Assembly: GCA_934309475.1 (NCBI GenBank)
Contig: CAKRDK010000003.1
Location: 62,001 to 126,000 of the forward strand
Origin: an uncultured Roseburia sp.
GTDB taxonomy: Bacteria > Bacillota > Clostridia > Lachnospirales > Lachnospiraceae
Length of the DNA stretch: 64,000 nucleotides
Direction of reading: 5' to 3'
Part shown: one piece after another, positions 1-9,189 of the stretch
Layout of the letters: every line of letters starts with the position of its first letter
Numbering within the stretch: the first letter of the stretch is position 1
Position numbers and translations under genes: made by a program
The notes under the pieces: generated by a model
Told to the model about the DNA's origin: nothing
The model's database searches: none
Seen by the model: only the letters and a program-made list of their open reading frames with translations

Positions 1-844
1 GTCCCGATATGTTCCAGGAGTTGTTTCCAAGTTTCATGCAAAGCGATATCATTTCGTAGGAGAATGCCAGAAAAATCAGAAACATAATCTCTGTTTTCAC
101 ACGGTCGACCACGTTCAGCACGATTTCATCTGTTCCCTCTTTTCTTCCTGCTGCAAGTGTCAGATAAACGAGCGATACCACCCAGCAGATTGCACTTAGT
201 ATCCCACTAATCACAATCGCTTTTACCCACGGATGTAACTGCTGATACTCTGCTTTCGCCTCACTCAAATCATCCTGATATGGAAAATCCGTATCGACCG
301 ATATCACCATAAGGCTTTCCTGCGATTTCAGCATATAATTTGCATTGTACTGCCGGAAAAAATACTTCTCAATTCCGCCAATGTTTGTCTCAAATTCAAG
401 ATTTTCGACGTCATAGATGAGATAATCGCCGTCTTTTCGGACTGCATCGAGCAGTTTGTCTTTGTCAAAATCCGTTTTGTCTTTGTATTCCGGATCATTT
501 GTATACAGTATGCCATTGACCTCACACCAATAAGTAAAGTTCGTCTTCTCCTTCTGAAATTCATTCGTGTACTCCAGATAACGCCGCTCTTCCTCTTCCT
601 GTAAATCCTCGTGGGACTGCTCTAAGTACAGGTATTCGTTGAGCTTTTCGTATTTTTTTCCAAGGCAGGACACATAGTAGCCTGAATTTACAAAGGATGC
701 TTCCCCGATGTCCGTGGTGCTCAGCATATTTTTTCCAAGCATGGTTCCGAGCATGAACAGGGCAATCACGAGAAGAATCGTGAAAAACTGATGAATGATG
801 ATTCCGGCTATTTTGGTTCCGTAATTATAAGTTCTGTTCTCCAT
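1..844 (-). CDS. Sensor histidine kinase, N-terminal part (runs off the window)
   Basis: The reading frame starts with ATG at 844 and stays open to the window edge, giving about 281 residues. It begins with one membrane helix (about residues 10-32), then a mostly polar extracytoplasmic stretch rich in Glu, Lys and Tyr. A second hydrophobic segment lies near 195-218, and more hydrophobic residues follow near the cut end. No H-box or ATPase domain is present because that part lies outside the window. It begins 24 bases after the stop of the OmpR-type regulator at 868-1569, so it is inferred to be the partner kinase. The kinase call rests on topology and operon position only. Confidence 0.7.
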   Translation of the reverse strand, partial: MENRTYNYGTKIAGIIIHQFFTILLVIALFMLGTMLGKNMLSTTDIGEASFVNSGYYVSCLGKKYEKLNEYLYLEQSHEDLQEEEERRYLEYTNEFQKEKTNFTYWCEVNGILYTNDPEYKDKTDFDKDKLLDAVRKDGDYLIYDVENLEFETNIGGIEKYFFRQYNANYMLKSQESLMVISVDTDFPYQDDLSEAKAEYQQLHPWVKAIVISGILSAICWVVSLVYLTLAAGRKEGTDEIVLNVVDRVKTEIMFLIFLAFSYEMISLCMKLGNNSWNISG

Positions 845-867
845 GACCAGTGTTCCTTTCGAAAACT

Positions 868-1569
868 TTATTTGTCATTTTTCTCGATTTTGTAACCTAC
901 GCCCCAGACAACTTTCAGGTACTGTGGCTCTTTTGGATTAATCTCGATTTTCTCACGGATATGTCGGATGTGCACGGCTACCGTATTATCTGCGCCGATG
1001 GCATCCTCATTCCAGATGCTTTCGTAAATCTGGTTAATGGAGTAGACTTTTCCCTGATTTTTCACAAGCAAAAGCAAAATATTATATTCGATTGGCGTCA
1101 GGCGCACCGGCTCTCCGTCCACAGTCACTTCTTTTAAATCGTCATTGATGCGCAGACCGCCCACCTCATAGACACTGTCTCCGGTCTCCGTTGCATTTCC
1201 AAGCTGCGTGTAGCGGCGAAGCTGTGATTTTACCCTTGCGACCAGCTCAAGCGGATTAAACGGCTTTGCCATGTAATCGTCTGCCCCGATATTCAAGCCT
1301 AAAATCTTGTCTGAATCCTCTGTTTTGGCTGACAGAATAATAATCGGAATACTGCTTTTTTCCCTGATTTTTAATGTCGCACGGATTCCGTCTAACTTCG
1401 GCATCATGACATCTAATATCAACAGATGCACTTCATTTTCCTGCAACAGCTCAAGAGCCTCCTCTCCGTCATATGCTTTTATCACATGATAACCCTCCTG
1501 CTGCAAATAAATATCGATTGCTTCTACAATTTCACGATCATCGTCACATACTAAAATATTATATACCAT
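868..1569 (-). CDS. OmpR/PhoB-family response regulator
   Basis: 233 residues. The receiver domain (1-115) has the acidic cluster at D9-D11, the phospho-acceptor D53 in the LILDVMMPKLDG stretch, S80 and K102. The C-terminal winged helix (about 135-230) carries the family pattern LTPIEYNILLLL and the AVHIRHIREK recognition region. It probably binds DNA as a phosphorylated dimer and regulates its own operon with the downstream kinase. It is divergent from a second regulator-kinase pair at 1747, about 180 bases apart. The target genes cannot be told from sequence. Confidence 0.93.
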   Translation of the reverse strand: MVYNILVCDDDREIVEAIDIYLQQEGYHVIKAYDGEEALELLQENEVHLLILDVMMPKLDGIRATLKIREKSSIPIIILSAKTEDSDKILGLNIGADDYMAKPFNPLELVARVKSQLRRYTQLGNATETGDSVYEVGGLRINDDLKEVTVDGEPVRLTPIEYNILLLLVKNQGKVYSINQIYESIWNEDAIGADNTVAVHIRHIREKIEINPKEPQYLKVVWGVGYKIEKNDK

Positions 1570-1746
1570 GCCATTCTCCTTATCTTATCTTATCTGGAGC
1601 AGGCATTTACCCGCTCGTTCTGTTATTACCTATTTTACAACGACCCGCCATGTCTTGCAATTTGAGATTTTCTTAATTTGTTTTTCATAGCGCAGATGCT
1701 ATAATGTACGCAAAGGAAAACGCACAAAATGTCCGGAGGGTTCCAT

Positions 1747-2433
1747 ATGATAAAACTTTTACTGGTGGAAGATGAAAAACGCATGGCTCAGGCTTTAGCC
1801 GAGCTTTTAAAATTAGAACAATACGACGTGACCGTCTGCTATGACGGGATTCGCGGACGTGATGCCATTTTAAACGGCAGCTTTGATGTCATCATTCTCG
1901 ATGTCATGCTCCCGGGAAAGTCCGGTTTTGAAATTGCAAAAGAAGTCCGCAAGGCAAATATCACCACACCGATTCTTATGCTCTCCGCAAAGGGCGAGCT
2001 TGATGATAAAGTAACCGGACTCGACAGCGGTGCCGATGACTACCTCACCAAACCATTTCTCAGCCAGGAGCTTCTTGCCAGGCTGCGCGCACTCTGCCGC
2101 AGAAATGCACCTGCTGCCCCGGCACTCTACTCCTTCGGCGACCTCACACTCAATCCCAATACGTTTTACCTGCGCTGTGAACGAAACGGTCAGGAAGTCC
2201 GTCTCAGCGAAAAGGAATTTCACATTATGGAATATTTTATGGCAAATCAGGGACAGGTGCTCTCGCGCGAACAGCTTGCCTTGAAAATATGGGGCTACGA
2301 AAACAACGCCGAATACAACAATGTCGAGGTCTATCTCTCTTTTACCCGGAAAAAATTAAACTTTATTGCATCTAACGTAGAGATTAAAGCACTCCGCGGA
2401 CTCGGTTACGAACTTCGCCTGAAAGAATGTTAG
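1747..2433 (+). CDS. OmpR/PhoB-family response regulator
   Basis: 228 residues. The ATG at 1747 is chosen because GGAGGG lies just upstream; an earlier in-frame ATG at 1729 has no such site. The receiver has E8/D9 as acidic pocket, D52 as phospho-acceptor, S80 and K102. The winged helix at about 130-225 contains LSEKEFHIMEYF and a recognition helix near VEVYLSFTRKKL. It is followed after 12 bases by its kinase. A TATAAT box at 1700-1705 is a reasonable -10. The output genes are unknown; the lipoprotein esterase downstream at 4329 is a possible target by position only. Confidence 0.93.
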   Translation: MIKLLLVEDEKRMAQALAELLKLEQYDVTVCYDGIRGRDAILNGSFDVIILDVMLPGKSGFEIAKEVRKANITTPILMLSAKGELDDKVTGLDSGADDYLTKPFLSQELLARLRALCRRNAPAAPALYSFGDLTLNPNTFYLRCERNGQEVRLSEKEFHIMEYFMANQGQVLSREQLALKIWGYENNAEYNNVEVYLSFTRKKLNFIASNVEIKALRGLGYELRLKEC

Positions 2434-2445
2434 AGGAGGTCTGTC

Positions 2446-3666
2446 ATGTTTCGAACATCAAAACGGAAAATAGTCGCTGCCATCATGCTGATTTTTATTT
2501 TTGTACTTGCCGGAACTTTTACGGTAACCTACCTTGCAAGTTACAAGGACGTCTATGACAGCAATCAGGAAAAAATCTCCCACTATATCGCCCAATATGA
2601 ATTGCACGGGAATCCATCCGAATCCGGTCAGACGGCACCGCCCGGTGACCCGGATGACACCGCTTATCAACTTGCAACCTTTTATTCCGTTGCGTTATCC
2701 ACAGACGGAACGGTTTTGTCTGTGGATTGTGACTCCTCCTCGACACTGCCACAGAAGGATTTGATTTCCATTTCGCAAAATCTTATCTCCTCCGGAAAGG
2801 AAAAAGGAAGTTCTGGCGCATTTGACTATCAGGTTGTGTCCATTGACGATTACACACTTGTCGTTTTAATTGACAATACACTTCTCAGTGACAACGTGAT
2901 TCTTCTTTTGCGCAACTCACTCATCTGGTGCAGTTGTACTCTTGTAGTTTTATTTGTTTTCTCCATTTTCCTTGCAAAATGGATTGTGAAGCCTTTAGAG
3001 GATAGCTATGAGAAGCAAAAACAGTTTATTTCCGACGCCGGTCACGAATTAAAAACGCCCCTCGCCGTCGTGCGCGCAAATACAGAACTTTTAGAGCGTG
3101 AATTGGGCGATAACAAATGGCTTTCCAATATTGTATTTGAAAATGAGCGTATGACAGAACTTGTCAACCAGCTTTTGACACTTGCCCGCACAGAGCAGAC
3201 CGCCCCCGTTATGGAGGAAGTTGATTTCAGCCGGATTGTAACCGGTTGCGCACTTCCATTTGAGGGAATTGCTTTCGAGCAGGGACTTGCACTTTGCTGT
3301 GATGTCGAAGAGCATCTCAAATTGTCCGGCAACCGCGGACAACTTGAACAGCTTGTTTCCATTCTCGTCGACAACGCTATTTTTCATGCAAAGCCCAATA
3401 CCGAAGTGCACGTTTCTTTAAAAAAGGAAAAACATCTGTTACAGCTTGCCGTTTCCAACCAGGGCAAGGAGATTCCCCCGGAAAAGCGGGAACAGATTTT
3501 TGAACGGTTTTACCGAAATGATGAATCCCGCACATCCACAGCCCACCGCTACGGTTTAGGGCTCGCCATCGCCAAAGCAGTCACCCTCTCCCACAAAGGA
3601 AAAATCCGGGTCGACTGCGCGCAAGGCTGGACTACATTTTACGTCACATTTCCCGGTTCTAAATAG
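2446..3666 (+). CDS. Sensor histidine kinase (HisKA plus HATPase_c)
   Basis: 406 residues, with GAGG just before the ATG. Two membrane helices (about 8-30 and 153-178) flank a small extracytoplasmic domain. The dimerisation domain has the H-box GHELKTPLA with H200 as the phosphorylated histidine. The ATPase domain has an N-box-like LVDNAIFHA and the YGLGLAIAK G-box. It lacks a clear HAMP domain. It is the second gene of a regulator-kinase pair and should phosphorylate the regulator at 1747-2433. The ligand cannot be inferred. Confidence 0.92.
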   Translation: MFRTSKRKIVAAIMLIFIFVLAGTFTVTYLASYKDVYDSNQEKISHYIAQYELHGNPSESGQTAPPGDPDDTAYQLATFYSVALSTDGTVLSVDCDSSSTLPQKDLISISQNLISSGKEKGSSGAFDYQVVSIDDYTLVVLIDNTLLSDNVILLLRNSLIWCSCTLVVLFVFSIFLAKWIVKPLEDSYEKQKQFISDAGHELKTPLAVVRANTELLERELGDNKWLSNIVFENERMTELVNQLLTLARTEQTAPVMEEVDFSRIVTGCALPFEGIAFEQGLALCCDVEEHLKLSGNRGQLEQLVSILVDNAIFHAKPNTEVHVSLKKEKHLLQLAVSNQGKEIPPEKREQIFERFYRNDESRTSTAHRYGLGLAIAKAVTLSHKGKIRVDCAQGWTTFYVTFPGSK

Positions 3667-3686
3667 GGGATGTGAGGGCGCGCAGG

Positions 3687-4201
3687 TATACTTTGTGTGA
3701 GAGTCGCTTGGAGACAGGATACCTATATCTATCAATAGCGGAACTTTCATTAAATTGCTAATTTGGCAGGAGTCAGCTTTCGGCTCTTGCCATTGTTTAT
3801 ATTCATTCGTCAAATGCACACTTACAACGTGGTAGGCGCCTGTGGCACACACTCAATCTGTGACGAACCGTGTGGGAGTTATATGCCACACGACAGCAAA
3901 AGTGGGCGCAAAAAATCCCCGTTCAAGCAACAACATCTATAAAAATAGATAACGTATATTGCGCGTTTGGATTTTTTGCGCCCATTAAACTCTGCTGGAG
4001 GTGGCATTTACTCCCACTAGGTGCAGGAACTGTGCGAGGATGTACCACAGACGAATACCACATTGTAAATGTGCATTTGACGAATGTACGCAAACCTTGA
4101 GCCGAAAATTGACTCCTACCAAATTTACACAATTCTCACCTAAAGTTCCGCTGCTGAAACATACATATCCTGTCTTCAAGTGACTTTAGCCACAAAGTAA
4201 A
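3687..4201. repeat. Giant imperfect inverted repeat (about 250 bases per arm)
   Basis: This gene-free interval folds onto itself over nearly its full length. The apex is ATCTAT-AAAA-ATAGAT at 3935-3950. GGGCGCAAAAAATCC at 3904-3918 pairs with its complement at 3969-3983. The block around ATTCGTCAAATGCAC (near 3803-3820) matches the complement around 4072-4086. AGCGGAACTTT (near 3737) and AGACAGGAT (3712-3720) pair with 4143-4153 and 4167-4175, and TACTTTGTG at 3689-3697 pairs with 4191-4199. Arm lengths are almost equal around the centre at 3942. No credible coding frame is seen. It may be a long structured RNA or a MITE-like element; no target-site duplication is clear. Confidence 0.85.
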
Positions 4202-4328
4202 TTCCCAAACTTTCACACAACCTTCACGTTAGTTCAATCCTTTTTCAATGTTCAGACGATATCTTCTTGTTGTAATCAATATAGAATGATTCATCATCAA
4301 ATTTTCGTAAAACAAGGAGGATTTCATC

Positions 4329-6266
4329 ATGAAACGCTTGAAACAGGCGGGCGCACTTCTTCTTAGCCTTGCCATGATAACATCTCTGACCGCATGTTCT
4401 TCCGCAGGTTCCTCGGATTCCTCATCCGACATCTCAGATGCCAGCGGTACAGAATCCCAAACTATAACTACATCTTACGATGTCACCAATCCGGATGACA
4501 TGAGTTCTCTTATTTTTGACTCTTCTGCCTGGAATTATGACGCGGACAATGACGTCTACTGGCAGATTGGCATCTCCTACTGTGCCAATCCGGAAGCCGA
4601 GGATTACGAGTCTCTCGGCATTTACGTTCCCGGCGCTTACATGGACGCAACCGATAACGGAGACGGAACTTATACCTGTACCATCAACACCGAAAATTCT
4701 GTGGGCTCCTATACTGCCGACACCGCCCCTATTGTAATGCCAATCAACACAGCCGGCTATTCTGCGCAGGAAGCACCGACTTCCTACAGTTACAGCGGAC
4801 TTTCCGAATATCTTGAAGCCGGTTACATCTATGTCTATGCCGGATGCCGCGGACGAAGCAATGGCGAGAACAGCGATGGCTCTACTTACAGCGGCGGTGC
4901 CCCATGGGGTGTCACAGATTTAAAGGCAGCCGTCCGTTACCTCCGCTATAACGAAGCACTTTTACCGGGTAATACAGATTCTATTTTTACCTTTGGCCAT
5001 AGCGGTGGCGGTGCCCAGAGTTCTCTTATGGGTTCTACCGGAGACAGTTCTCTCTATTATGAGTATCTGGAATCTATCGGTGCTGTAATGTTAGACGACA
5101 ATGGTAATTATATTAGTGATGCGATTGCAGGTGCCATGTGCTGGTGTCCGATTACGAGTCTGGACGTAGCAGACGAAGCTTACGAGTGGATGATGGGACA
5201 GTATTCTGACAGCGGTACACGTGCAGATGATACCTGGACTTCTGCTCTGTCCGATGATATGGCGGCTGCTTTTGCCACCTATATCAACGAACTTGGACTG
5301 ACCGATGAAGACGGAAACATCCTGACACTCGATGCAACCGATGACGGCATTTACACAAGTGGAACTTATTATGACTATGTTCTTTCTGTGATAGAAGAAT
5401 CTTTAAATAACTTCTTAAGTGACACGGAATTCCCGTACACTTCCGGAAGTACCGAGATGGCAGACGGCGGATTCGCAGGTGGCGGCGATATGCCTTCCGG
5501 TGATGGTGCCCCTTCCGGTGATGCCCCTTCCGGTGATGGTGCCCCTTCCGGTGATGGTGCCCCTTCCGGTGATGGTGCCCCTTCCGGCGATATGCCTTCC
5601 GGTGATGGAATGAATTCCGGCAGCAGCTCTGAAACTTATGAAACTGCCGCAGATTATATTGCTTCCCTGAATAGTGATGTCGAGTGGATAACCTACGACG
5701 AAGCAACAAATACTGCTTCCATCACCAGCATTGAAGCTTTCGTAGAGCACTGCAAAACAGCCACAAAAGACGTCGGTGCTTTCGATGATTTAAACCGAAG
5801 CCAGGCAGAAAATATGGTATTTGGAAATAGTGAAGAGGATGCACTTCATTTTGATTTCACCATGGCATCCCTGTTAGCAGAAAATGCCGATGAATATGCT
5901 GCTTATAATGATTATGATGATTCTTTTATTGCAGCATATGAAGAAGATTTGCAGAATACAGATGCGCTCGGAAATGATTCCCAGACACGCCAGAACATGT
6001 ACAATCCATTGTACTATATCAGTAGTTCTTATGACGGCTACGGAACTTCCACACTGGCAAAATACTGGCGAATCAACACAGGTATCACACAGGGCGATAC
6101 CTCTCTGACAACCGAGTTAAACTTAGCACTCGCCTTAGAATCCTGCGACAGCGTGGAAAGCGTAAACTTTACCACTGTATGGGGACAGGGTCACACAACA
6201 GCGGAGCGTACCGGAGACAGCACCACCAACTTTATCGAGTGGGTTAATGACTGCCTCGCACAGTAA
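4329..6266 (+). CDS. Lipoprotein alpha/beta-hydrolase, subtype B tannase-like esterase
   Basis: 645 residues with AAGGAGG ahead of the ATG. A lipobox (SLTAC, C23) marks export and lipid anchoring, so it should act on the cell surface. The nucleophile elbow GHSGGGAQS puts the catalytic Ser at S225. The C-terminal segment, with WRINTG, GDTSL (D590) and WGQGH (H622), matches the Asp and His context of subtype B tannase or feruloyl-esterase-like proteins. That family hydrolyses esters of gallic or related phenolic acids. An inserted Gly-Asp-Ala-Pro-Ser linker (about 385-430) splits the domain and is encoded by tandem repeats. The exact substrate is an inference. Confidence 0.72.
   Translation: MKRLKQAGALLLSLAMITSLTACSSAGSSDSSSDISDASGTESQTITTSYDVTNPDDMSSLIFDSSAWNYDADNDVYWQIGISYCANPEAEDYESLGIYVPGAYMDATDNGDGTYTCTINTENSVGSYTADTAPIVMPINTAGYSAQEAPTSYSYSGLSEYLEAGYIYVYAGCRGRSNGENSDGSTYSGGAPWGVTDLKAAVRYLRYNEALLPGNTDSIFTFGHSGGGAQSSLMGSTGDSSLYYEYLESIGAVMLDDNGNYISDAIAGAMCWCPITSLDVADEAYEWMMGQYSDSGTRADDTWTSALSDDMAAAFATYINELGLTDEDGNILTLDATDDGIYTSGTYYDYVLSVIEESLNNFLSDTEFPYTSGSTEMADGGFAGGGDMPSGDGAPSGDAPSGDGAPSGDGAPSGDGAPSGDMPSGDGMNSGSSSETYETAADYIASLNSDVEWITYDEATNTASITSIEAFVEHCKTATKDVGAFDDLNRSQAENMVFGNSEEDALHFDFTMASLLAENADEYAAYNDYDDSFIAAYEEDLQNTDALGNDSQTRQNMYNPLYYISSSYDGYGTSTLAKYWRINTGITQGDTSLTTELNLALALESCDSVESVNFTTVWGQGHTTAERTGDSTTNFIEWVNDCLAQ
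5487..5610 (+). repeat. Tandem repeat encoding GDGAPS linker units
   Basis: An 18-base unit reading CCTTCCGGTGATGGTGCC is repeated several times, with one 12-base short unit and variant units containing GATATG. It stays in frame inside the esterase gene and encodes a flexible acidic Pro/Ser/Gly linker. Such perfect repeats can change copy number by slippage without breaking the frame. Confidence 0.85.
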
Positions 6267-6275
6267 CCGTCTGCC

Positions 6276-6971
6276 CTACATACATTTTCGATTCATGGCA
6301 CCAAATGCATTTTTAGAAAATGGACGTTTGTAAAATACGCAGGTCAATGCGTAGTAACCTGCCACTCCCAGCAGCACCATTGCGTAACAAAGCGTAACGG
6401 CTGCTGCTGGTGATATCTGTAATGACACGTTAAACAGCTGGAACATATGATCCGCGCCTGCACTGAATCCGGCAGAAAAAAAGAAAATATAAAGTACAAT
6501 AAAGGATGCCCAGAAAAACTTAAACAAAAATACGGTGTACAGTAAAAGAAACAGCGTCACAACGCCAACCCCAAACATTCCCCTTAAAGCCTCTGCCATA
6601 TACTCCGGATTTGCAAGCCCAAAACCAATACGCATCAGCAAAAGCAACGTGGTCATTATCAAAAAGCTTGCGCCTAAGAGCAATGTAGCACCGGAAGTCT
6701 GGAGTTTTTTTGCCTGTGGAGACGCCTGGGCCAGTTTACTGACATCAATCGATAACACCATCTGCGCCGGCATAAAACATCCCGCTCCAATCATAAGTGC
6801 ACCAAAATCAAACAACGATGCGCCTGGTTCACTTATCTGTAACCCATAACTCAATTGAAAAAATTCTATCAAAATTCCAGCAATTACAACCACTACTGAT
6901 ACTGCAATTGTCGTTTTTAAACTGAGTCCATACGGAACCAGTTTCCACATCTTTTTCATCTCATTAAACAT
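6276..6971 (-). CDS. Multi-pass membrane protein, probable ABC permease subunit
   Basis: 231 residues. The ATG at 6971 is preferred because GGAGG lies just upstream, although the frame extends further. About six hydrophobic helices are seen, the first near residues 20-42. It overlaps the end of the preceding membrane protein gene by 8 bases and is the last gene of the GntR-ATPase-permease-permease operon. By position it should pair with the ATPase at 7609. No family motif is visible and the cargo is unknown. Confidence 0.7.
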   Translation of the reverse strand: MFNEMKKMWKLVPYGLSLKTTIAVSVVVVIAGILIEFFQLSYGLQISEPGASLFDFGALMIGAGCFMPAQMVLSIDVSKLAQASPQAKKLQTSGATLLLGASFLIMTTLLLLMRIGFGLANPEYMAEALRGMFGVGVVTLFLLLYTVFLFKFFWASFIVLYIFFFSAGFSAGADHMFQLFNVSLQISPAAAVTLCYAMVLLGVAGYYALTCVFYKRPFSKNAFGAMNRKCM

Positions 6972-7593
6972 TTCGGCTTCCTCCAATCCGATAAACCATA
7001 TGATAAATTGTTCCTATTGTTGCTATTATTGCTAAAATTGCCATAATTCCGGTTATCAACCACAACGCTCTGCCTGCATTTTCTGAAAGAAACCAGATGC
7101 ATACCATTACAACCGTCATGATTGCGAACAACAAACTACCAAAAAAAACCTGAAACATTACCTCACTTACATACCTGCTCATATTAAGCATAACCGTCTC
7201 TGCCAGATATCCGGCCACTCCAAGCAGGATATACTCTTTTTCTCCGCCCCAGGCTGCCACAAGAGTGCTTCCGCCGATTAACAGAACCGCCCTGCGCAGA
7301 CAGTCTAAAATTATGGCGTTCCGCAATACACGCATCCCGTCAAATGATACCTGAACCAGCCTGATACACCGGATATCTTTATTGCAGATTCCTCCCAAGA
7401 ACATCGTATCGGAATAAAAATCGACCACCAGCAAGCCCATAATAAGAAACGGCCCCGCAATAAATTTTACAAATTCATCCTGTGTTCCGCAAAATGCCGC
7501 AACGCCCAGAAAAAGTACCGGAAGAACGAGGAGCATAATCATACGGTAGCCCAGACCCGTCATACTTTTGTAGCTTTTCAAAAAATATTTCAT
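6964..7593 (-). CDS. Multi-pass membrane protein, probable ABC permease subunit
   Basis: 209 residues with about five or six hydrophobic helices, the first near 17-36. It lies 15 bases after the ATPase gene and overlaps the next membrane protein gene, so the three are translationally linked. The ABC permease role is inferred from operon structure, which resembles the YtrA-type GntR/ABC operons of Firmicutes. No substrate-binding protein is encoded nearby, so export is more likely than import. Confidence 0.7.
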   Translation of the reverse strand: MKYFLKSYKSMTGLGYRMIMLLVLPVLFLGVAAFCGTQDEFVKFIAGPFLIMGLLVVDFYSDTMFLGGICNKDIRCIRLVQVSFDGMRVLRNAIILDCLRRAVLLIGGSTLVAAWGGEKEYILLGVAGYLAETVMLNMSRYVSEVMFQVFFGSLLFAIMTVVMVCIWFLSENAGRALWLITGIMAILAIIATIGTIYHMVYRIGGSRNV

Positions 7594-7608
7594 CGTCTCT
7601 TCCCCCGT

Positions 7609-8508
7609 TTATTTTAATCTGGTTGCTGTTTTCATGACTGCGACGCTGATCTGGGAGAGATCCGGCGTCTCAAATGTCACATCACATCCCGCCAGACGAT
7701 TTACATCTTCTGCAAGGCACATTCCCTCAAATCCATATTTATTGCTGGAAATACTCATCAGCACCTTTCTCGCTGCTTCCAAATCTTCTGTTTCCCCTTT
7801 GACCAGCACATATTTTTCTTTTAAATCCTCGACAAATCCCTCTTCCAAAATACTTCCGTTTGCAAGGATAATAGCATAATCTGTCACGTTTTCCATATCG
7901 GAAATATTGTGTGTGGAAAAGAAAACCGTTCTCTCGCCCTCCTGCCCGTTCAGATATTCCCGGATAAGCTCACAGAGTTTTTCACGCATTAACGGATCAA
8001 GCGGGGAAGCAGGTTCATCCATGATTAAAAGATCCGTGTCCCTGGAAAGTGCGCCTGCTATCATTAATTTCATCAGGTTTCCATCGGAAAGTTCCGAAAC
8101 CTTTTTGTTCTTTTCACCGTCCGCAGAACCTATCGCTAACTCTCTGCGATATTCTTTGAATTTTTCCGGATGAAAATTTTCGAATAAAAGAGAATAGATA
8201 TTTTCTAACTGATTCATTTTCCATTGTGGAAGATAATAGGTTCCCGGTCCTGTGTAGCCAATCCGCTCTTTTACCTCCGGCCTATTCTCTCTGTCTTTTT
8301 CACTGAACTGATTAAAATAGGTAATCTGCCCCTTGTGCTGAAGCTGTGTTCCCATGATGATATTGAGCAGTGTAGATTTTCCGGCTCCGTTCTCACCGAT
8401 TAACGCTGTCGCGAATCCTTTTGGGATTTTAAGCTCCGATATATTCAATTCAAATCCTTTAAATTTTTTCTGAATCTGCTCGCCCTTTAATACATATTCT
8501 AATTTCAT
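7609..8508 (-). CDS. ABC transporter ATP-binding protein
   Basis: 299 residues. The ATG at 8508 has GGAAGGAG upstream; a longer frame beginning with TTG is less likely. Walker A is GENGAGKST, the signature is the degenerate LSDGN rather than LSGGQ, Walker B is LLIMDEP, and the H-loop is STHN. A C-terminal extension of about 90 residues follows the nucleotide-binding domain. It should energise the two membrane proteins encoded downstream. The degenerate signature is typical of YtrB-like ATPases paired with GntR regulators. Confidence 0.9.
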   Translation of the reverse strand: MKLEYVLKGEQIQKKFKGFELNISELKIPKGFATALIGENGAGKSTLLNIIMGTQLQHKGQITYFNQFSEKDRENRPEVKERIGYTGPGTYYLPQWKMNQLENIYSLLFENFHPEKFKEYRRELAIGSADGEKNKKVSELSDGNLMKLMIAGALSRDTDLLIMDEPASPLDPLMREKLCELIREYLNGQEGERTVFFSTHNISDMENVTDYAIILANGSILEEGFVEDLKEKYVLVKGETEDLEAARKVLMSISSNKYGFEGMCLAEDVNRLAGCDVTFETPDLSQISVAVMKTATRLK

Positions 8509-8525
8509 GACTTCTCCTTCCAAAG

Positions 8526-8909
8526 CTATATTCTTTCTTCTTCCTGCATTGCAAGCAGCGTTTTGAGCGTCTCCTGCAATTCCTTTTCACTTAATCCTGC
8601 AATTTTTGCCGCTTCAATTGCGTTTGAGAGGTGTTCCTCTACCTTTCGCAGATGCTGTTCTTTTAACATCTCACTGTCCTGCGCATTGATGTAAAATCCT
8701 TTTCCCTGCACCGCCGTGACAAGCCCTTCTGCTTCTAACTGTTCATATGCCTTCATGGTCGTGATGACACTGATTTTCAGTTCCTTCGCAAGTCCGCGGA
8801 TGGATGGGAGGTATTCTCCCTGCTGATATTTTCTGGCTAAAATATCCGTCTTGAACTGTTCCGCAATCTGCTGGTAGATGGGAACTCCCGAATTTTGTAA
8901 TATTTTCAT
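8526..8909 (-). CDS. GntR family transcriptional regulator (YtrA-like)
   Basis: 127 residues. The winged helix (about 10-75) shows PIYQQIAEQF and LPSIRGLAKELKIS, followed by a short helical tail rather than a large effector domain, as in the YtrA subgroup. It is the first gene of an operon with an ABC ATPase and two membrane proteins. The promoter upstream contains mirrored ACTGT/ACAGT elements, so autorepression is likely. The inducer is unknown; related systems respond to cell-envelope stress or antibiotics. Confidence 0.9.
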   Translation of the reverse strand: MKILQNSGVPIYQQIAEQFKTDILARKYQQGEYLPSIRGLAKELKISVITTMKAYEQLEAEGLVTAVQGKGFYINAQDSEMLKEQHLRKVEEHLSNAIEAAKIAGLSEKELQETLKTLLAMQEEERI

Positions 8910-8963
8910 CTGTTACCCACGCTTTCCTTTTATTCACTGTTATTGTTTACTGTTTATATGTTA

Positions 8964-8992
8964 TATATACACCATTTACAGTATGCTGTCAA
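8964..8992 (-). promoter_or_regulatory. Promoter of the GntR/ABC operon
   Basis: On the minus strand TTGACA (8987-8992) and TATATA (8964-8969) are separated by exactly 17 bases. ACTGTAAAT and ATAAACAGTAAA lie within and just downstream of the promoter, a plausible GntR operator. Confidence 0.75.
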
Positions 8993-9050
8993 GAATATTT
9001 TGTTAAGGCTTTATTTTTTCTGTGTAACCATTCTGATAAAACGATAAAAA

Positions 9051-9085
9051 TCCCGGCAGAGCTGGTTTTGCTCTGCCGGGACTTT
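9051..9085. terminator. Bidirectional rho-independent terminator
   Basis: Strong GC-rich stem TCCCGGCAGAGC / GCTCTGCCGGGA with a short loop (9051-9081), flanked by an A run on the left and a T run on the right. It separates the island at 9190-12437 from the GntR operon. Confidence 0.85.
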
Positions 9086-9189
9086 TTGATTCTTAACTTT
9101 AACTCAATTACTTTATTGACACCTATAATTAATTTCTTAGAAAAACTTAATTATCCCCTTCTCCGTTTAGCAATTCACGATGCTGTTTT

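Noticed and set aside
850..1137. 95-residue plus-strand frame over the response regulator gene
   Set aside because: Mirror of the winged-helix coding sequence; no start signal.
3870..4183. Several short frames inside the giant hairpin
   Set aside because: No ribosome sites, odd composition, and the frames arise from the inverted repeat itself.
5284..5750. Antisense frames rich in His-Arg-Lys-Gly-His repeats
   Set aside because: They are the reverse reading of the GDGAPS repeat in the esterase gene, with no ribosome site.
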